The notes: generated by a model from the letters alone, not told the origin. A stretch of 64,000 bases of DNA from Nocardia rhizosphaerihabitans (GCF_014646295.1 NZ_BMNE01000015.1:1-64000), one strand, 5' to 3'; positions 17,919 through 27,002 are shown, counted from the stretch's first letter. A program made the numbers and translations.

Positions 17919-18551
17919 TTACCGGTTCGGCACGGTCTGGTTCCGCGATCCCCTGAGCAGCGCCTCCTCGCAGCCCGGTACGGCCTTGCGCGCCTCGTCC
18001 AGTTCCGGTGTGGGAGCTTGCTGCTGCCTCAGTTCCGTCCCGCGCATACCGGCTCGGGCGAGTACCTGCTGGAAGTCGTCGAGAGCGGCGGTCAGTTCGG
18101 CGGCGGAGGTGGCGGAGCGGAGCCGGGTGGCGCTGTCGGCCAGTTCCGTCGCGGTCTGGCGCGTGGCGGCGAGGGCTTCCTGCGCATTGCCCGTGGTCTC
18201 GCCGTTCGGGGGCTCACCCAGTTTCTCGCTCTCATCGGCCAGCTCGACGAACAGACGTGACATCTCCGCGGCGATGTCGGTGAGTTGCGTCTGTGTGGAA
18301 GGCCCCGTGGACTCCAGCATTCGGCGGGCCAATTCGTGCATCCGGGCCTGGTACCGGATCGCGATCTCGCATTCCGACCGGACGTAGTCGTCGAGGCCGA
18401 CCGCGTCGGTGCCGCTGCCGCAGCCACCCAGCGCGACCGCGACGATCGCCAGCGCCGTGACCAGTCCGGTCCGGAGCCTCCTTCGCTGAGCGGGCCCTCT
18501 CGCGCGCCGCAGTGGTCCCGAAACTCGAAGGTGCACAATGGAATCCAACAT
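17919..18551 (-). CDS. Putative lipoprotein paired with TIR-WD40 gene
   Basis: A 210-residue protein. A basic N-region (RRARGPAQRRRLR) precedes a hydrophobic stretch, TGLVTALAIVAVALGGC, ending in a lipobox with Cys about 43; the N-region is unusually long for a lipoprotein. The rest is alpha-helical and charged (about 55-190) with two further Cys (in SECEIAIRY and VPGCEEALL) that could form a disulfide. No family is recognised. ATG 18551 is chosen for its GGAGG ribosome site; a longer start would overlap the neighbour. It lies 22 bp after the TIR-WD40 gene on the same strand, so the two are probably one operon and this protein may be the extracellular partner of that membrane protein (inference). 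Confidence 0.72.
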   Translation of the reverse strand: MLDSIVHLRVSGPLRRARGPAQRRRLRTGLVTALAIVAVALGGCGSGTDAVGLDDYVRSECEIAIRYQARMHELARRMLESTGPSTQTQLTDIAAEMSRLFVELADESEKLGEPPNGETTGNAQEALAATRQTATELADSATRLRSATSAAELTAALDDFQQVLARAGMRGTELRQQQAPTPELDEARKAVPGCEEALLRGSRNQTVPNR

Positions 18552-18573
18552 TTCGATACCTCCGCCATTCTTC

Positions 18574-21570
18574 TCAACCGGTGCCATCGGGAGGAATCGG
18601 AAGTCCTTCGCAGACCTGCATGTAGCCGATCTCCGGGGAAATCCACTCTCGCCACTGCTTGCGACTCATGTTGTGCGACAGCTTCCCGCAGAGGTCGTCG
18701 TGCCAGGACGACGGACCGGGCCACAACCAGGCGGTGACGGTCTTGTCCGGACCGATGTCGAGTGACAGGACCCGGCGGTCATCGGCGCTCAGCATCACCC
18801 GGGCGACATCGTCGGTGCCGCTGGTGAGCGGGTCGCCGATCGACGCGCCGCTCGCGGCGTCCCAGAATCGCAGGGTGCGATCCATGCTGCCCGAGACGAC
18901 GGTCCGGCCGTCGGCACTGATCGCGACACCGCCGACGGCGTCCGCGTGCCCGTGCATCGGCCCACCTATCGGATCGCCGGCGGGGACCGTCCAGCGGCGC
19001 AGCGTCGTGGCGCCACCAACCACGATGAAGTCGCCGCGTCCGCTGACTGCCAGGCTGCTCGACACCTCGGGGCCGATAACCGGGGCGCTCACCAGTTCGC
19101 GCGTAGCCGTCTCCCACGTGCGCAGTGCGTAGGTGCTCAACGAGATGACCTGGCGTCCGTCCCGGCTGAACGCGACGTAGCTGACCCGCGACTCGTGCCC
19201 GCCCAGTCCCGCGATGTGCTCGCCGGTCGCTACGTCCCACAGGTGGACGGCCTTGTCGTCACCGCCTCCGGCGACCACGCTCCCGTCCGGGGTGAACGCC
19301 AGGCTCCAGATCTCACCCTCGAAGCCGCGCAGCGGCGCGCCGATGGCGTCGCCCCGCTCCGCGTCCCACAGCCGGATCTCGTTGTCCGCGCTCTCGGACA
19401 CGATTCGCCGCCCGTCCTGGCTGAAGGCGAGCTTGCGAATCCAGGATCTGTGCCCGGTCAGGACCCGGATCGGCGTGCCCGACGCCGCATCCCAGATGAC
19501 GATGTTCCTGTCCTGACCTCCGGACGCGATCCGGCGTCCGTCGGAGCTGACGGTCGTGACCCGGACTGGGCCGACATGCTGGCGCAGCGGCGGGCCGATG
19601 GCCCGTCCGGTGTCGGTCTCGAACTGCCAGAGTGTGCCGTCCCGATAGCCGGCCACCATCCGGCGGCTGTCCGGTGCGAACGCCACGCTGGCCGGGATCG
19701 GCAGGCCGTCCGTGCCCGGCGGTCCGGTGATCCGGTGCCCGCCGGAGATGTGGGTGCCGGCGTGCCAGATCCGTGCCGTCCCGTCGAGGCTGCCCGAGAG
19801 CAGGCGGTTGTCGTCCCGGCTGAATGCCAGGCTGGTCACCCAGCCGGTGTGGCCGGTGGCGTACCCGCGCGGTGCACGAGACTCGGTGTCCCACAGGTGG
19901 ATCGTGGCACCGATGCCGCCCGCCGCGAGCCGCCGCCCGTCGGTGCTGAACGCGACCGCCGAGCCGGTGTGGCGTCCGTCGTTGGGCAGCGGATCGCCTG
20001 CGCTGCCGGTGGTCGGATCGAACAACCGGACCTGCCCGCCCTGGTCGGCGATCGCGACGTGCCGGTTGTCCGGGCTGAACGCGACCGAAGTCACCGTCTC
20101 GCCTACGTCGATGGGCGGGCCGGCCTGCACCTGGTCGACCGTGTTCCATATCCGCAGCGAATGGTCCGCGCTGCCGGACACGACGCGGCGGCCGTCCGGG
20201 CTGAACGCCACCGCATCGACCCGTGCGCCGTGTTCGCTGATCGGCTTCCCCGCCTGCTGTCTGGTTTCGGCGTTCCATATCCGCACGGTCTTGTCCAGAC
20301 CGCCGGACGCCACCAGCGCTGCGTCCGCGCTGAACGCCACGCTGCGAACGAGCCCTTCGTGGCCGGTGAATTCGCCGATCAGCCTGTGCGACTCCGCATC
20401 CCACAGCTGCATCCCCGTTCCGCCGGAGACGATGCGTCGCCCGTCCGGACTGAAGGCCACGCTCGTCGTGAGCAGCGGGCTCTGGAATGGTTCACCGATC
20501 AGCTGTCCGGTGTCGGCGTCCCACAGCCGGATCTGCGCGCCGCCCGCCACGATGCGGCGGCCGTCCGGACTGATCGCTACGCTCCAGACCAGGTCGAGAT
20601 GACTGAGTGCGGCCATGGCCTCGGGCTGAATGGCCATGCCGGAGAGGAACGGATCGCCGACCTGGATGATCTTGCTCGTATCGGCCAGCCGCTTCAGCGT
20701 CCGGAGCAGCACCCCGGGGTCGGCCGCCCCGAGACGTTCGGATGCGAGTGCCTGCAGGATCGCCCGCTCGTCGTCGCGTGGCTTCGATCCGCTGAGTATC
20801 GAGTCGGACTCGGTGGCCAACCGCAGCGCCACCGCCGTGTCGCGCTGGCGTATCGCCTCATTGCGCTGGTCCAGCGCCTCACGTCGTTGCGCCACCGCGA
20901 ACACGGCGGCGAGGAGCGCCATGACAGTGAGGATGACGAGACCGGCGATGGCCGCCCGCCGCAGCCGACGGAAGCGGCGCAGCTCGCGGACGTCGTCACT
21001 GGCCAGCTCGTACTTGTCCTTGCCGTGGATCGGCGCGGCCAGATCGGTGACCTTCTCCCGGAACAACGGGGCAGCCGGGTCCCACGGCGCATCGTCGCTG
21101 ACGTCGACGTAGAACGGCTCGGTGGGCAGCGCACCCGGCCTCGTCAGCGCGGGCGGCGCGGCATCGGACCGGTCAGGATCGAACCGTCCCGTGTCCTCGT
21201 CCCAGCTCAGCCGCCCGCCGGCGAGGACGAACAGCAGCTGCTCCGAACCGCGGCAGGCCAACCAGTGGGCTACTTCCCGGTCGACCCATTTCGATATCGC
21301 CGCTTCCGGGGAGAGCACCACGATGAGGTACCTGGCGCGGTCCATCGCCACGGTGACCTTGCCCCACAGGTCCGGGCTGGCGGTCAGATCGGTGGCATCC
21401 CGGAACACGCGCAGCGCGTGTAAGTGACCCATCCTTCGGCCGATGCGGTGCAGAGCCTTCTGAATCCCGGCGGCGACCGGCCGATCACGGCGGTGCGTGT
21501 AGGAGATGAAGGCGTCGTAGTCGAACGACTCCCGAGGCAGCGATAGTTGCGCCTCGAGGTGAGTAGACAC
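18574..21570 (-). CDS. TIR domain-transmembrane-WD40 repeat protein
   Basis: A 998-residue three-part protein. Residues about 16-115 are a TIR domain: DYDAFISYTHRRDRPVA, RVFRDATDL, and SPEAAISKWVDREVAHWL, where Glu99 sits in the W-x-x-x-E position used by NAD-cleaving TIR enzymes. Residues about 198-205 are Arg-rich and 206-227 form one membrane helix (AAIAGLVILTVMALLAAVFAVA), then a short coiled segment (REALDQRNEAIRQRD). From about 320 to 950 run about 14 WD40 repeats (VAFSPDGRRIVSGG, LWDAE), enough for two seven-blade propellers. The tail, LCGKLSHNMSRKQWREWISP, is a cap seen in other actinobacterial WD40 proteins. If positive-inside holds, TIR is cytoplasmic and the propellers are outside. 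The start is GTG 21570, behind GGGAG. The role is unknown; signalling or defence is inferred. Confidence 0.88.
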   Translation of the reverse strand: MSTHLEAQLSLPRESFDYDAFISYTHRRDRPVAAGIQKALHRIGRRMGHLHALRVFRDATDLTASPDLWGKVTVAMDRARYLIVVLSPEAAISKWVDREVAHWLACRGSEQLLFVLAGGRLSWDEDTGRFDPDRSDAAPPALTRPGALPTEPFYVDVSDDAPWDPAAPLFREKVTDLAAPIHGKDKYELASDDVRELRRFRRLRRAAIAGLVILTVMALLAAVFAVAQRREALDQRNEAIRQRDTAVALRLATESDSILSGSKPRDDERAILQALASERLGAADPGVLLRTLKRLADTSKIIQVGDPFLSGMAIQPEAMAALSHLDLVWSVAISPDGRRIVAGGAQIRLWDADTGQLIGEPFQSPLLTTSVAFSPDGRRIVSGGTGMQLWDAESHRLIGEFTGHEGLVRSVAFSADAALVASGGLDKTVRIWNAETRQQAGKPISEHGARVDAVAFSPDGRRVVSGSADHSLRIWNTVDQVQAGPPIDVGETVTSVAFSPDNRHVAIADQGGQVRLFDPTTGSAGDPLPNDGRHTGSAVAFSTDGRRLAAGGIGATIHLWDTESRAPRGYATGHTGWVTSLAFSRDDNRLLSGSLDGTARIWHAGTHISGGHRITGPPGTDGLPIPASVAFAPDSRRMVAGYRDGTLWQFETDTGRAIGPPLRQHVGPVRVTTVSSDGRRIASGGQDRNIVIWDAASGTPIRVLTGHRSWIRKLAFSQDGRRIVSESADNEIRLWDAERGDAIGAPLRGFEGEIWSLAFTPDGSVVAGGGDDKAVHLWDVATGEHIAGLGGHESRVSYVAFSRDGRQVISLSTYALRTWETATRELVSAPVIGPEVSSSLAVSGRGDFIVVGGATTLRRWTVPAGDPIGGPMHGHADAVGGVAISADGRTVVSGSMDRTLRFWDAASGASIGDPLTSGTDDVARVMLSADDRRVLSLDIGPDKTVTAWLWPGPSSWHDDLCGKLSHNMSRKQWREWISPEIGYMQVCEGLPIPPDGTG

Positions 21571-21857
21571 GGTCTTCTCCCTGTCCAGAGTCGGTTCCTG
21601 GCCTGGGCGGAACCAGGATCATCGAAGTCTTCCGCCGGCGCAGAGAGATGTCGTGCGTACCGGACTACTCGATTCCGCGCCCCGACGACTACCGGCGGTT
21701 CCCGCGCAGTAGATGGTCGACTCGCCGTTTGGTCATCGGTCGGATGCCTGTCGTTCCACGCAGTGCGCGTGCCTGTCGCCGGTACCGATTACCCTCGGCG
21801 GCGGCGCCTGTCGACGCGGCGCCGCGCATCGTCCGCGTATCGAAGAGGAGAGTTGCG
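21571..21857. other. Divergent intergenic region, TIR-WD40 to orphan gene
   Basis: This 287-base region must hold the promoters of both divergent genes. I see a short inverted repeat, GGTTCC at 21593-21598 and GGAACC at 21609-21614, just upstream of the TIR gene ribosome site. An open plus-strand frame runs through from 21648 into the orphan gene, but its sequence (many Arg/Pro/Ser) has no protein-like character and the good ribosome site is at 21845-21852. Nothing else is recognised. Confidence 0.5.
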
Positions 21858-22670
21858 ATGAAGGCCTACGACCTGGGTTTCGGAGATTCGGCGGACAAGC
21901 TGGCCGAGACGCCCGGCGGTGAACCGCTGACTCTCGACGCGCCCGTCCGCGCGGGCTGGATCGGCAGCGAAGGTCCCGCGATCGACCCGGCGACCTGGCC
22001 GCGCGGACCGGTCACCGGGCTGCCGATGATGCACGCGCTCACCCTGCGCCTGCCCGCCGACTTCCAGCGTCGCGGGCCCGGCTTCCCCGCGATCGCCTTC
22101 TTCCAGGGCGAGGGCCAGTTCGCCGACGCGACCAACCCCGTGCAGGCCGACCCGGACTCCGACGACCCGGTCGCCCGCGACCTGGTCGCCACCCGGCTGC
22201 ATGCCCAGCTGCAGCTGCTGCACGACGAGATCGGCGGCGTGTTCGCCCTGATCTGGCTGACCGAAGCCGAATTCGCGGGCGGCCCCGTAGCCCCGCCCGC
22301 CGACGTGCGCCCGCCCGGTTCCCCCGTCGCGAGCGACGAAGGCCGCAACGCCTGGGACGACATGCACCCTACCGTCGGCGTCTGGCTCGCCGAACGCACC
22401 GCCGACCCCAACATCGGCATCCCCCCGGTCGAGTACGAACCGAACACCCGCTACCAGGACCCCCTCACCGAAGACTCCGGCTGGAACCCCTGGGCCGAAC
22501 CCCTCTTCGGCCGCTCCCACCTCGGCGGCACCGCCTTCCCCGTCCAAGCCCTCCCCGAAGGCCTGACCCCGTACTACCTGGAGATCGAGGAAGTCGCGGG
22601 CATGAACTTCGGCGGCGGCAACGCCCAACTCGATTTGGAGTCAGGCGTTTTCGACTGGTCCTGCGGGTAG
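21858..22670 (+). CDS. Hypothetical protein, possible YwqG/DUF1963 relative
   Basis: A 270-residue soluble, acidic protein with no signal peptide or membrane segment. The block FPAIAFFQGEGQFAD at about 78-92 and the end LPEGLTPYYLEIEEVAGMNFGGGNAQLDLESGVFDWSCG loosely recall the DUF1963/YwqG fold, but I cannot confirm this. Trp/Pro-rich stretches (WNPWAEPLFGRSHLGGTAFPVQ) suggest a compact beta-rich protein. The start ATG 21858 has an AAGAGGAGAG ribosome site. It is divergent from the TIR-WD40 gene, and its last 30 bases overlap the 3' end of the convergent glycosyltransferase gene. Confidence 0.7.
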   Translation: MKAYDLGFGDSADKLAETPGGEPLTLDAPVRAGWIGSEGPAIDPATWPRGPVTGLPMMHALTLRLPADFQRRGPGFPAIAFFQGEGQFADATNPVQADPDSDDPVARDLVATRLHAQLQLLHDEIGGVFALIWLTEAEFAGGPVAPPADVRPPGSPVASDEGRNAWDDMHPTVGVWLAERTADPNIGIPPVEYEPNTRYQDPLTEDSGWNPWAEPLFGRSHLGGTAFPVQALPEGLTPYYLEIEEVAGMNFGGGNAQLDLESGVFDWSCG

Positions 22671-24014
22671 GACGTCTGTCGACCTGGCCGGACGGTCGTC
22701 GTCGGGGTGCGCTCCGTCGGCGACCCGGCCCAGGTGCGCGACCGTCGGTGCGGGGGAATCCTGTTCGGCGGCAGGGGGATTGATGATGATCGGTTCGATC
22801 GGCTCGGGCTGCGGTGCGGAGCGGACGAGGCGGACTACGCCGATCAGCACGATCAGGTAGATGACCACGTAGATGTTCATCATGATCTGCGAGCCTGGCC
22901 ACCACGGGGGTAGGAGGAAGGTGCCGACGCTGACCCAGGTGGGGGTGTAGGTGTAGGTCCAGGCTGCGATGGCGATGTAGAGGGCGCCTGCGGAGAGCCA
23001 CCAGCGGCCTCGGGTTTGGGCGCGGTGGATGAGGTAGACCATCAGGGGGACGAACCAGACCCAGTGGTGGCCCCAGGAGTAGGGGGAGACGGCGCAGGCG
23101 GTGAGGCCGCCGAGGGTGACCGACAGCAGCGGTTCGCCGCGGCGCGCGAGTGCGGCCGCCAGCCACAGCGCGGCGAGGGCGATCGGGACCGCGATGAGCA
23201 GCCACAGCCAGACCGGGGCCGGTCCGTCGACGAGGTGGGCGATGGCGCCGCGCAGGGATTGGTTGGCGGGGTGGACGTCGGGGGCGATGCGGCCGGACTG
23301 GAAGAACGTCGAGGTCCAGTACTGGTAGGAATCGCGGGGCAGGACAAGGGCGGTCAGGCCGATCGAGGCTAGGAAGGTGAGCGCGGCGGTGGCCGCGGCG
23401 CGCCACTGTCGCTGCGCCAGATACTGGGCGACGAAGTAGAGCGGCGTCAGCTTGATGCCCGCGGCGATGCCGACGCCGAGGCCGCGCAGCTTGCTGTGTT
23501 CGGCGCGGGAGAAGTCCCACAGCACCAGCAGCATGAGCCACAGGTTGATCTGCCCGTAGTAGAGGGTGGTACGCACGGGTTCGGCGAAGACGCAGGCCAG
23601 CGTGATCAGCGCGCTGACGACGGCAAGGCGCGGCGTCACCCGATAGCCGAGCATCCGCCAGCTCTGCAGAATACAGCCGAACAGCACGGCGAGATTGAGC
23701 ACCAGCCAGGTCGTGGTGACGTGCGCCCACGGCACCAGCATGAGCGGCAGGAACGCCAGCGCCGAGAACGGCGTGTAGGTATAGAGGAGGCCGTAGTGCG
23801 TCGGATCGATGTAGAGCGCCCGATCGTGCAGCACCCGCCAGCCGCCGTCGCGGTAGATGTGGACGTCGAGGCCGCCGACGAGAATGCCGCCGTCGTTCAT
23901 CCACGGGTCCATGGTGGTGAACAGCAGCGTCACGCCCAGGACGGCGGTACCGAGTAACAGGAGGAGCGTCGAGACTGTGCGCGGGAATGCTGCGCGTCGA
24001 GATTTCTCCACCAC
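22641..24014 (-). CDS. GT87 family polyprenol-phosphate-mannose-dependent glycosyltransferase
   Basis: A 457-residue GT-C membrane protein with about 10-12 membrane segments. The first periplasmic loop has GGLDVHIYRDGGWRVLHDRALY, matching the acidic D-x-x-x-YR region of alpha-mannosyltransferases such as PimE and Rv2181, which extend PIMs and lipomannan using polyprenol-phosphate-mannose. Later blocks, YGQINLWLMLLVLWDF and GLGVGIAAGIKLTPLYF, are typical of DUF2029/GT87. The final 70 residues are a Pro/Asp-rich cytoplasmic tail. The exact acceptor is not known. The 3' end overlaps the convergent orphan gene by 30 bp. Confidence 0.85.
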   Translation of the reverse strand: MVEKSRRAAFPRTVSTLLLLLGTAVLGVTLLFTTMDPWMNDGGILVGGLDVHIYRDGGWRVLHDRALYIDPTHYGLLYTYTPFSALAFLPLMLVPWAHVTTTWLVLNLAVLFGCILQSWRMLGYRVTPRLAVVSALITLACVFAEPVRTTLYYGQINLWLMLLVLWDFSRAEHSKLRGLGVGIAAGIKLTPLYFVAQYLAQRQWRAAATAALTFLASIGLTALVLPRDSYQYWTSTFFQSGRIAPDVHPANQSLRGAIAHLVDGPAPVWLWLLIAVPIALAALWLAAALARRGEPLLSVTLGGLTACAVSPYSWGHHWVWFVPLMVYLIHRAQTRGRWWLSAGALYIAIAAWTYTYTPTWVSVGTFLLPPWWPGSQIMMNIYVVIYLIVLIGVVRLVRSAPQPEPIEPIIINPPAAEQDSPAPTVAHLGRVADGAHPDDDRPARSTDVLPAGPVENA

Positions 24015-24121
24015 GGCCGTGCTACCGGCCGGCTCGCATCGTATGCACGCCTAAGAACCTACCGCCCGTCCGTCATGTCGTTGCGCTCTGGCCCACTGTT
24101 GGTAGGAGATCCCTATGAGCA

Positions 24122-24829
24122 TCATGTGGCCGGTTGCAGGACCAGCATGGTGTCGGCGCCGTGGTGGAATTCGTAGTGGGTTTTGCGCAGGGCGGTGGGG
24201 ATGCCCTTGTCGTGTAGTTCGGTTCTGAGGTGGTCGATCAGGTCGTCCAGTGGGGCGCCGGTGTAGTCGAGCAGCGGGTACAGCCTGGCCTCGCCCTCGG
24301 TGACGCGGGACAGTTCGAGCAGGGCGGAGAGGTGGAAGTCGGCGTCGAGGCGGTCGGCGTAGCTGAACAGCAGGTGCGAACTGAGGGTGAGGTCGAAGGA
24401 ACCGTCGGGGAAGGGGAGTTCGGGCAGGCTCGCCGCGATGTAGCGGTGCGGTTCGGCGCGCACGTCGTCGGCGAAGCGGCGGGCCGCACCGCGCCGGATC
24501 GCGGCGTGGCCCGCGGGGGAGCCGTACCAGTCCCAGCGGTAGCGGTGCGCGTTGGCTGCGGCCCAGGCCACGGCGCGGTCGTTCTCGGTGACCGCGTCGA
24601 CGGACAGTTCCGTGGTCGAGCGCGCGTAGATCGGATCGACCGCGGTGACCGCGGCGCCCAGGGTGCTGGCCTCGGCGGTGAAACTCGCTGCGCCGCCGGG
24701 ACAGTCGAGAATTCGGCGACCGGTGAGATCGTCGTCGGACAGGTGAAACATCGCGCGGTACTCGGCCAAAGATCTTGCGCTGACCAGAAATTCACCGAGT
24801 ACCTCGCCATCGGCGTGGTGCTTCATCAC
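24122..24829 (-). CDS. SAM-dependent methyltransferase-like protein
   Basis: A 235-residue Rossmann protein. The SAM motif I region is RRILDCPGGAASFTAEASTLGAAVTAVDPIYA, with CPGGA in place of the usual GxGxG. Later blocks are SLPELPFPDGSFDLTLSSHLLFSY (motif IV/V) and HLSALLELSRVTEGEARLYPL. It resembles class I methyltransferases of unassigned substrate that are widespread in actinobacteria. The start could be either of two adjacent ATG codons (24829 or 24826). No clear operon partner is present. Confidence 0.82.
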   Translation of the reverse strand: MMKHHADGEVLGEFLVSARSLAEYRAMFHLSDDDLTGRRILDCPGGAASFTAEASTLGAAVTAVDPIYARSTTELSVDAVTENDRAVAWAAANAHRYRWDWYGSPAGHAAIRRGAARRFADDVRAEPHRYIAASLPELPFPDGSFDLTLSSHLLFSYADRLDADFHLSALLELSRVTEGEARLYPLLDYTGAPLDDLIDHLRTELHDKGIPTALRKTHYEFHHGADTMLVLQPAT

Positions 24830-24918
24830 CCCACGTTCTCACGACTTGCGTTCGCCCGGTAGTGAATTCGTGGGTGTGGTCATTCCGATTGCAAGACTCG
24901 GTGTAAAAGTCCCTCAGC

Positions 24919-26964
24919 TCAGGCCGACGCGGTGAGCCTGCGCAGCGCTTTCGCGACCACCTCGGGATCGGTGGTCTCCCAGTACGGCGGCAGCGACGCG
25001 CGCAGGTAGCTGCCGTAGCGGGCGGTGGCCAGGCGCGAATCGAGGATCGCGACAACGCCGCGATCGTCGACGCTGCGCAGCAGCCGGCCGGTGCCCTGGG
25101 CCAGCAGCAGCGCGGCATGGTTGGCCGCCACTGTCATGAAGCCGTTGCCGCCGCGCGATTCGACCGCACGCTGGCGTGCGGTGAGCAGCGGATCGTCGGG
25201 GCGGGGGAACGGAATACGGTCGAGGATGACCAGACTCAGCGACGGGCCGGGCACGTCGACGCCCTGCCAGAGCGTGAGCGTGCCGAACAGCGAGGTCGCC
25301 GGATCGTCGGCGAACTTGCGGACCAGCGCGCCCATCGAATCGTCGCCCTGGCACAGCACCGGCGTGTCGAGTCGTTCGCGCAGCGCCTCGGTCGCTGCCT
25401 TGGCGGCGCGCATCGAGGAGAACAGGCCGAGTGTGCGCCCGCCCGCGGAGGTGATGAGCTGCTCGATCTCGTCGAGATAGGCGGGGGACAGGCCGTCGCG
25501 ACCCGGCGCGGGCAGGTGCTTGGCGACATAGAGGATGCCGGACTTGGCGTGGTCGAACGGGGAGCCGACATCGAGGGAGCTCCAGCGCACCGATTCGAGG
25601 TCGGCCGGTGCCGTCGCGCCGTTGGCCATGGCCGGGTCGACCTTGCCGCCCTGCTGTGACGGCAGACCCCAGGTGATCGCCAGCCCGTCGAACGAGCCGC
25701 CGATCTGCAGCGTCGCCGAGGTCAGCACCACCGTCGCGGTGCCGAACAGCCTGCTGCGCAACAAACCACCCACCGACAGCGGCGCCATTCGCAAGGTGCG
25801 GCGCGCGACACCGCGGATCTCGTCGGCCGACAACCAGATGACATCGCGGCGCGCGGCCGGATCAGCCTCCTCGAACGCGGTGAGCGCGCGCACCGCCGCG
25901 TCGTGTACGTCGTCGATGGCGGCCACCGCCATCGTGCGGGCGGCGGCGTTGTCGGGATCGTCGGTGGCCTTGACGCTGCCCTGCGGTGCGATGGCGGTCC
26001 GCGCGTTCCAGGCGGCGTCGCGGACCAGCGCAAGCACGGGGGCGATGCCGGCGGGCAGTTGATCCCAGCGGCCCGCCGGCATGTCTTCGAGTGCCTCGTG
26101 GAACGCCTCGGCGGCGCCTTCGAGCCGGTCGACCTCGCGATCGTCGATCAGCTTGGTGCAGCGGCGGGCGGCGGCGCTGATCGCGGTCGCGGCGAGCTCG
26201 GCGGTCGCCACTCCGGTGACCCGGTCGACCAGTTCGTGCGCCTCGTCGATCACCACGACATCGTGTTCGGGCAGCACCTGGATGCCACTGATCGCGTCGA
26301 TGGCCAGCAGCGCGTGATTGGTGACGACCACGTCGGACTGCGCCGATTCCGCGCGCGCCTTCTCGGCGAAACAGTCCTGGCCGAACTGGCAGCGGGTCTT
26401 GCCAAGGCATTCGCGCGAGGACACGCTGACATGGCGCCAGGCCCGGTCGCTGACGCCGGGAGCGATTTCGTCGCGGTCGCCGGTCTCGGTGTCGGAGGCC
26501 CACTCGTTGAGGCGCTGCACCTCGCGGCCGAGCTTGGAGATCGCGAACGCGTCGAACAGTTCGGCCTCGCCGCCGGTGTCCTCCGGGATCACGCTGTTGA
26601 TCTTGTTCAGGCACAGATAGTTGTTGCGGCCCTTGAGGATCGCGAACTGCGGCACCCGGCCCAGCGGCTTGGCGAGCGCGTCGGCCAGCCGCGGCAGATC
26701 GCGATCGACCAGCTGACGTTGCAGTGCGATCGTCGCGGTGGAGACGACCACGGTGCGCCCGGTCCGCACCGCGTGCCGCAGGCTCGGCACGAGATAGGCC
26801 AGTGACTTACCGGTGCCCGTACCGGCCTGGACCGCCAGGTGCTCCTTGGTGTCGATCGCGTGGTCGACGGCGGTGGCCATGGTGGTCTGACCGGTGCGTT
26901 CCGTGCCTCCCAGGGCATGCACGGCAGTGGCGAGCAGGTCGGCGACGGGAGGAAGTTCGGGCAC
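24919..26964 (-). CDS. dinG: ATP-dependent helicase, DinG/XPD family
   Basis: A 681-residue superfamily-2 helicase, orthologous by position to Rv1329c. Walker A is VQAGTGTGKSLAYLVPSL (about residue 45) and motif II is VVIDEAHELVDRV. Four cysteines in the region CLNKIN and CLGKTRCQFGQDCFAEKA suit the Fe-S cluster of DinG, which unwinds forked and R-loop structures. The C-terminal motifs V/VI read GTLTLWQGVDVPGPSLSLVILDRIPFPRPDDP and AALLLAQGTGRLLRS. GTG 26964 is the start. A palindromic repeat element lies just upstream, from 38 bp before the start codon. Confidence 0.94.
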   Translation of the reverse strand: MPELPPVADLLATAVHALGGTERTGQTTMATAVDHAIDTKEHLAVQAGTGTGKSLAYLVPSLRHAVRTGRTVVVSTATIALQRQLVDRDLPRLADALAKPLGRVPQFAILKGRNNYLCLNKINSVIPEDTGGEAELFDAFAISKLGREVQRLNEWASDTETGDRDEIAPGVSDRAWRHVSVSSRECLGKTRCQFGQDCFAEKARAESAQSDVVVTNHALLAIDAISGIQVLPEHDVVVIDEAHELVDRVTGVATAELAATAISAAARRCTKLIDDREVDRLEGAAEAFHEALEDMPAGRWDQLPAGIAPVLALVRDAAWNARTAIAPQGSVKATDDPDNAAARTMAVAAIDDVHDAAVRALTAFEEADPAARRDVIWLSADEIRGVARRTLRMAPLSVGGLLRSRLFGTATVVLTSATLQIGGSFDGLAITWGLPSQQGGKVDPAMANGATAPADLESVRWSSLDVGSPFDHAKSGILYVAKHLPAPGRDGLSPAYLDEIEQLITSAGGRTLGLFSSMRAAKAATEALRERLDTPVLCQGDDSMGALVRKFADDPATSLFGTLTLWQGVDVPGPSLSLVILDRIPFPRPDDPLLTARQRAVESRGGNGFMTVAANHAALLLAQGTGRLLRSVDDRGVVAILDSRLATARYGSYLRASLPPYWETTDPEVVAKALRRLTASA

Positions 26965-27002
26965 GCAGGCAGCTTATCCGTCGCCTGAGACAGAATTGTC
27001 GG

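Noticed and set aside
20100..20600. Possible tandem DNA repeats
   Set aside because: The repeated segments are the degenerate WD40 codons within one gene, not an independent repeat array or CRISPR.
18946..21423. 825-codon open frame on the plus strand opposite the TIR-WD40 gene
   Set aside because: Antisense shadow; the WD40 repeats on the minus strand are clear and the plus frame repeats only because the gene does.
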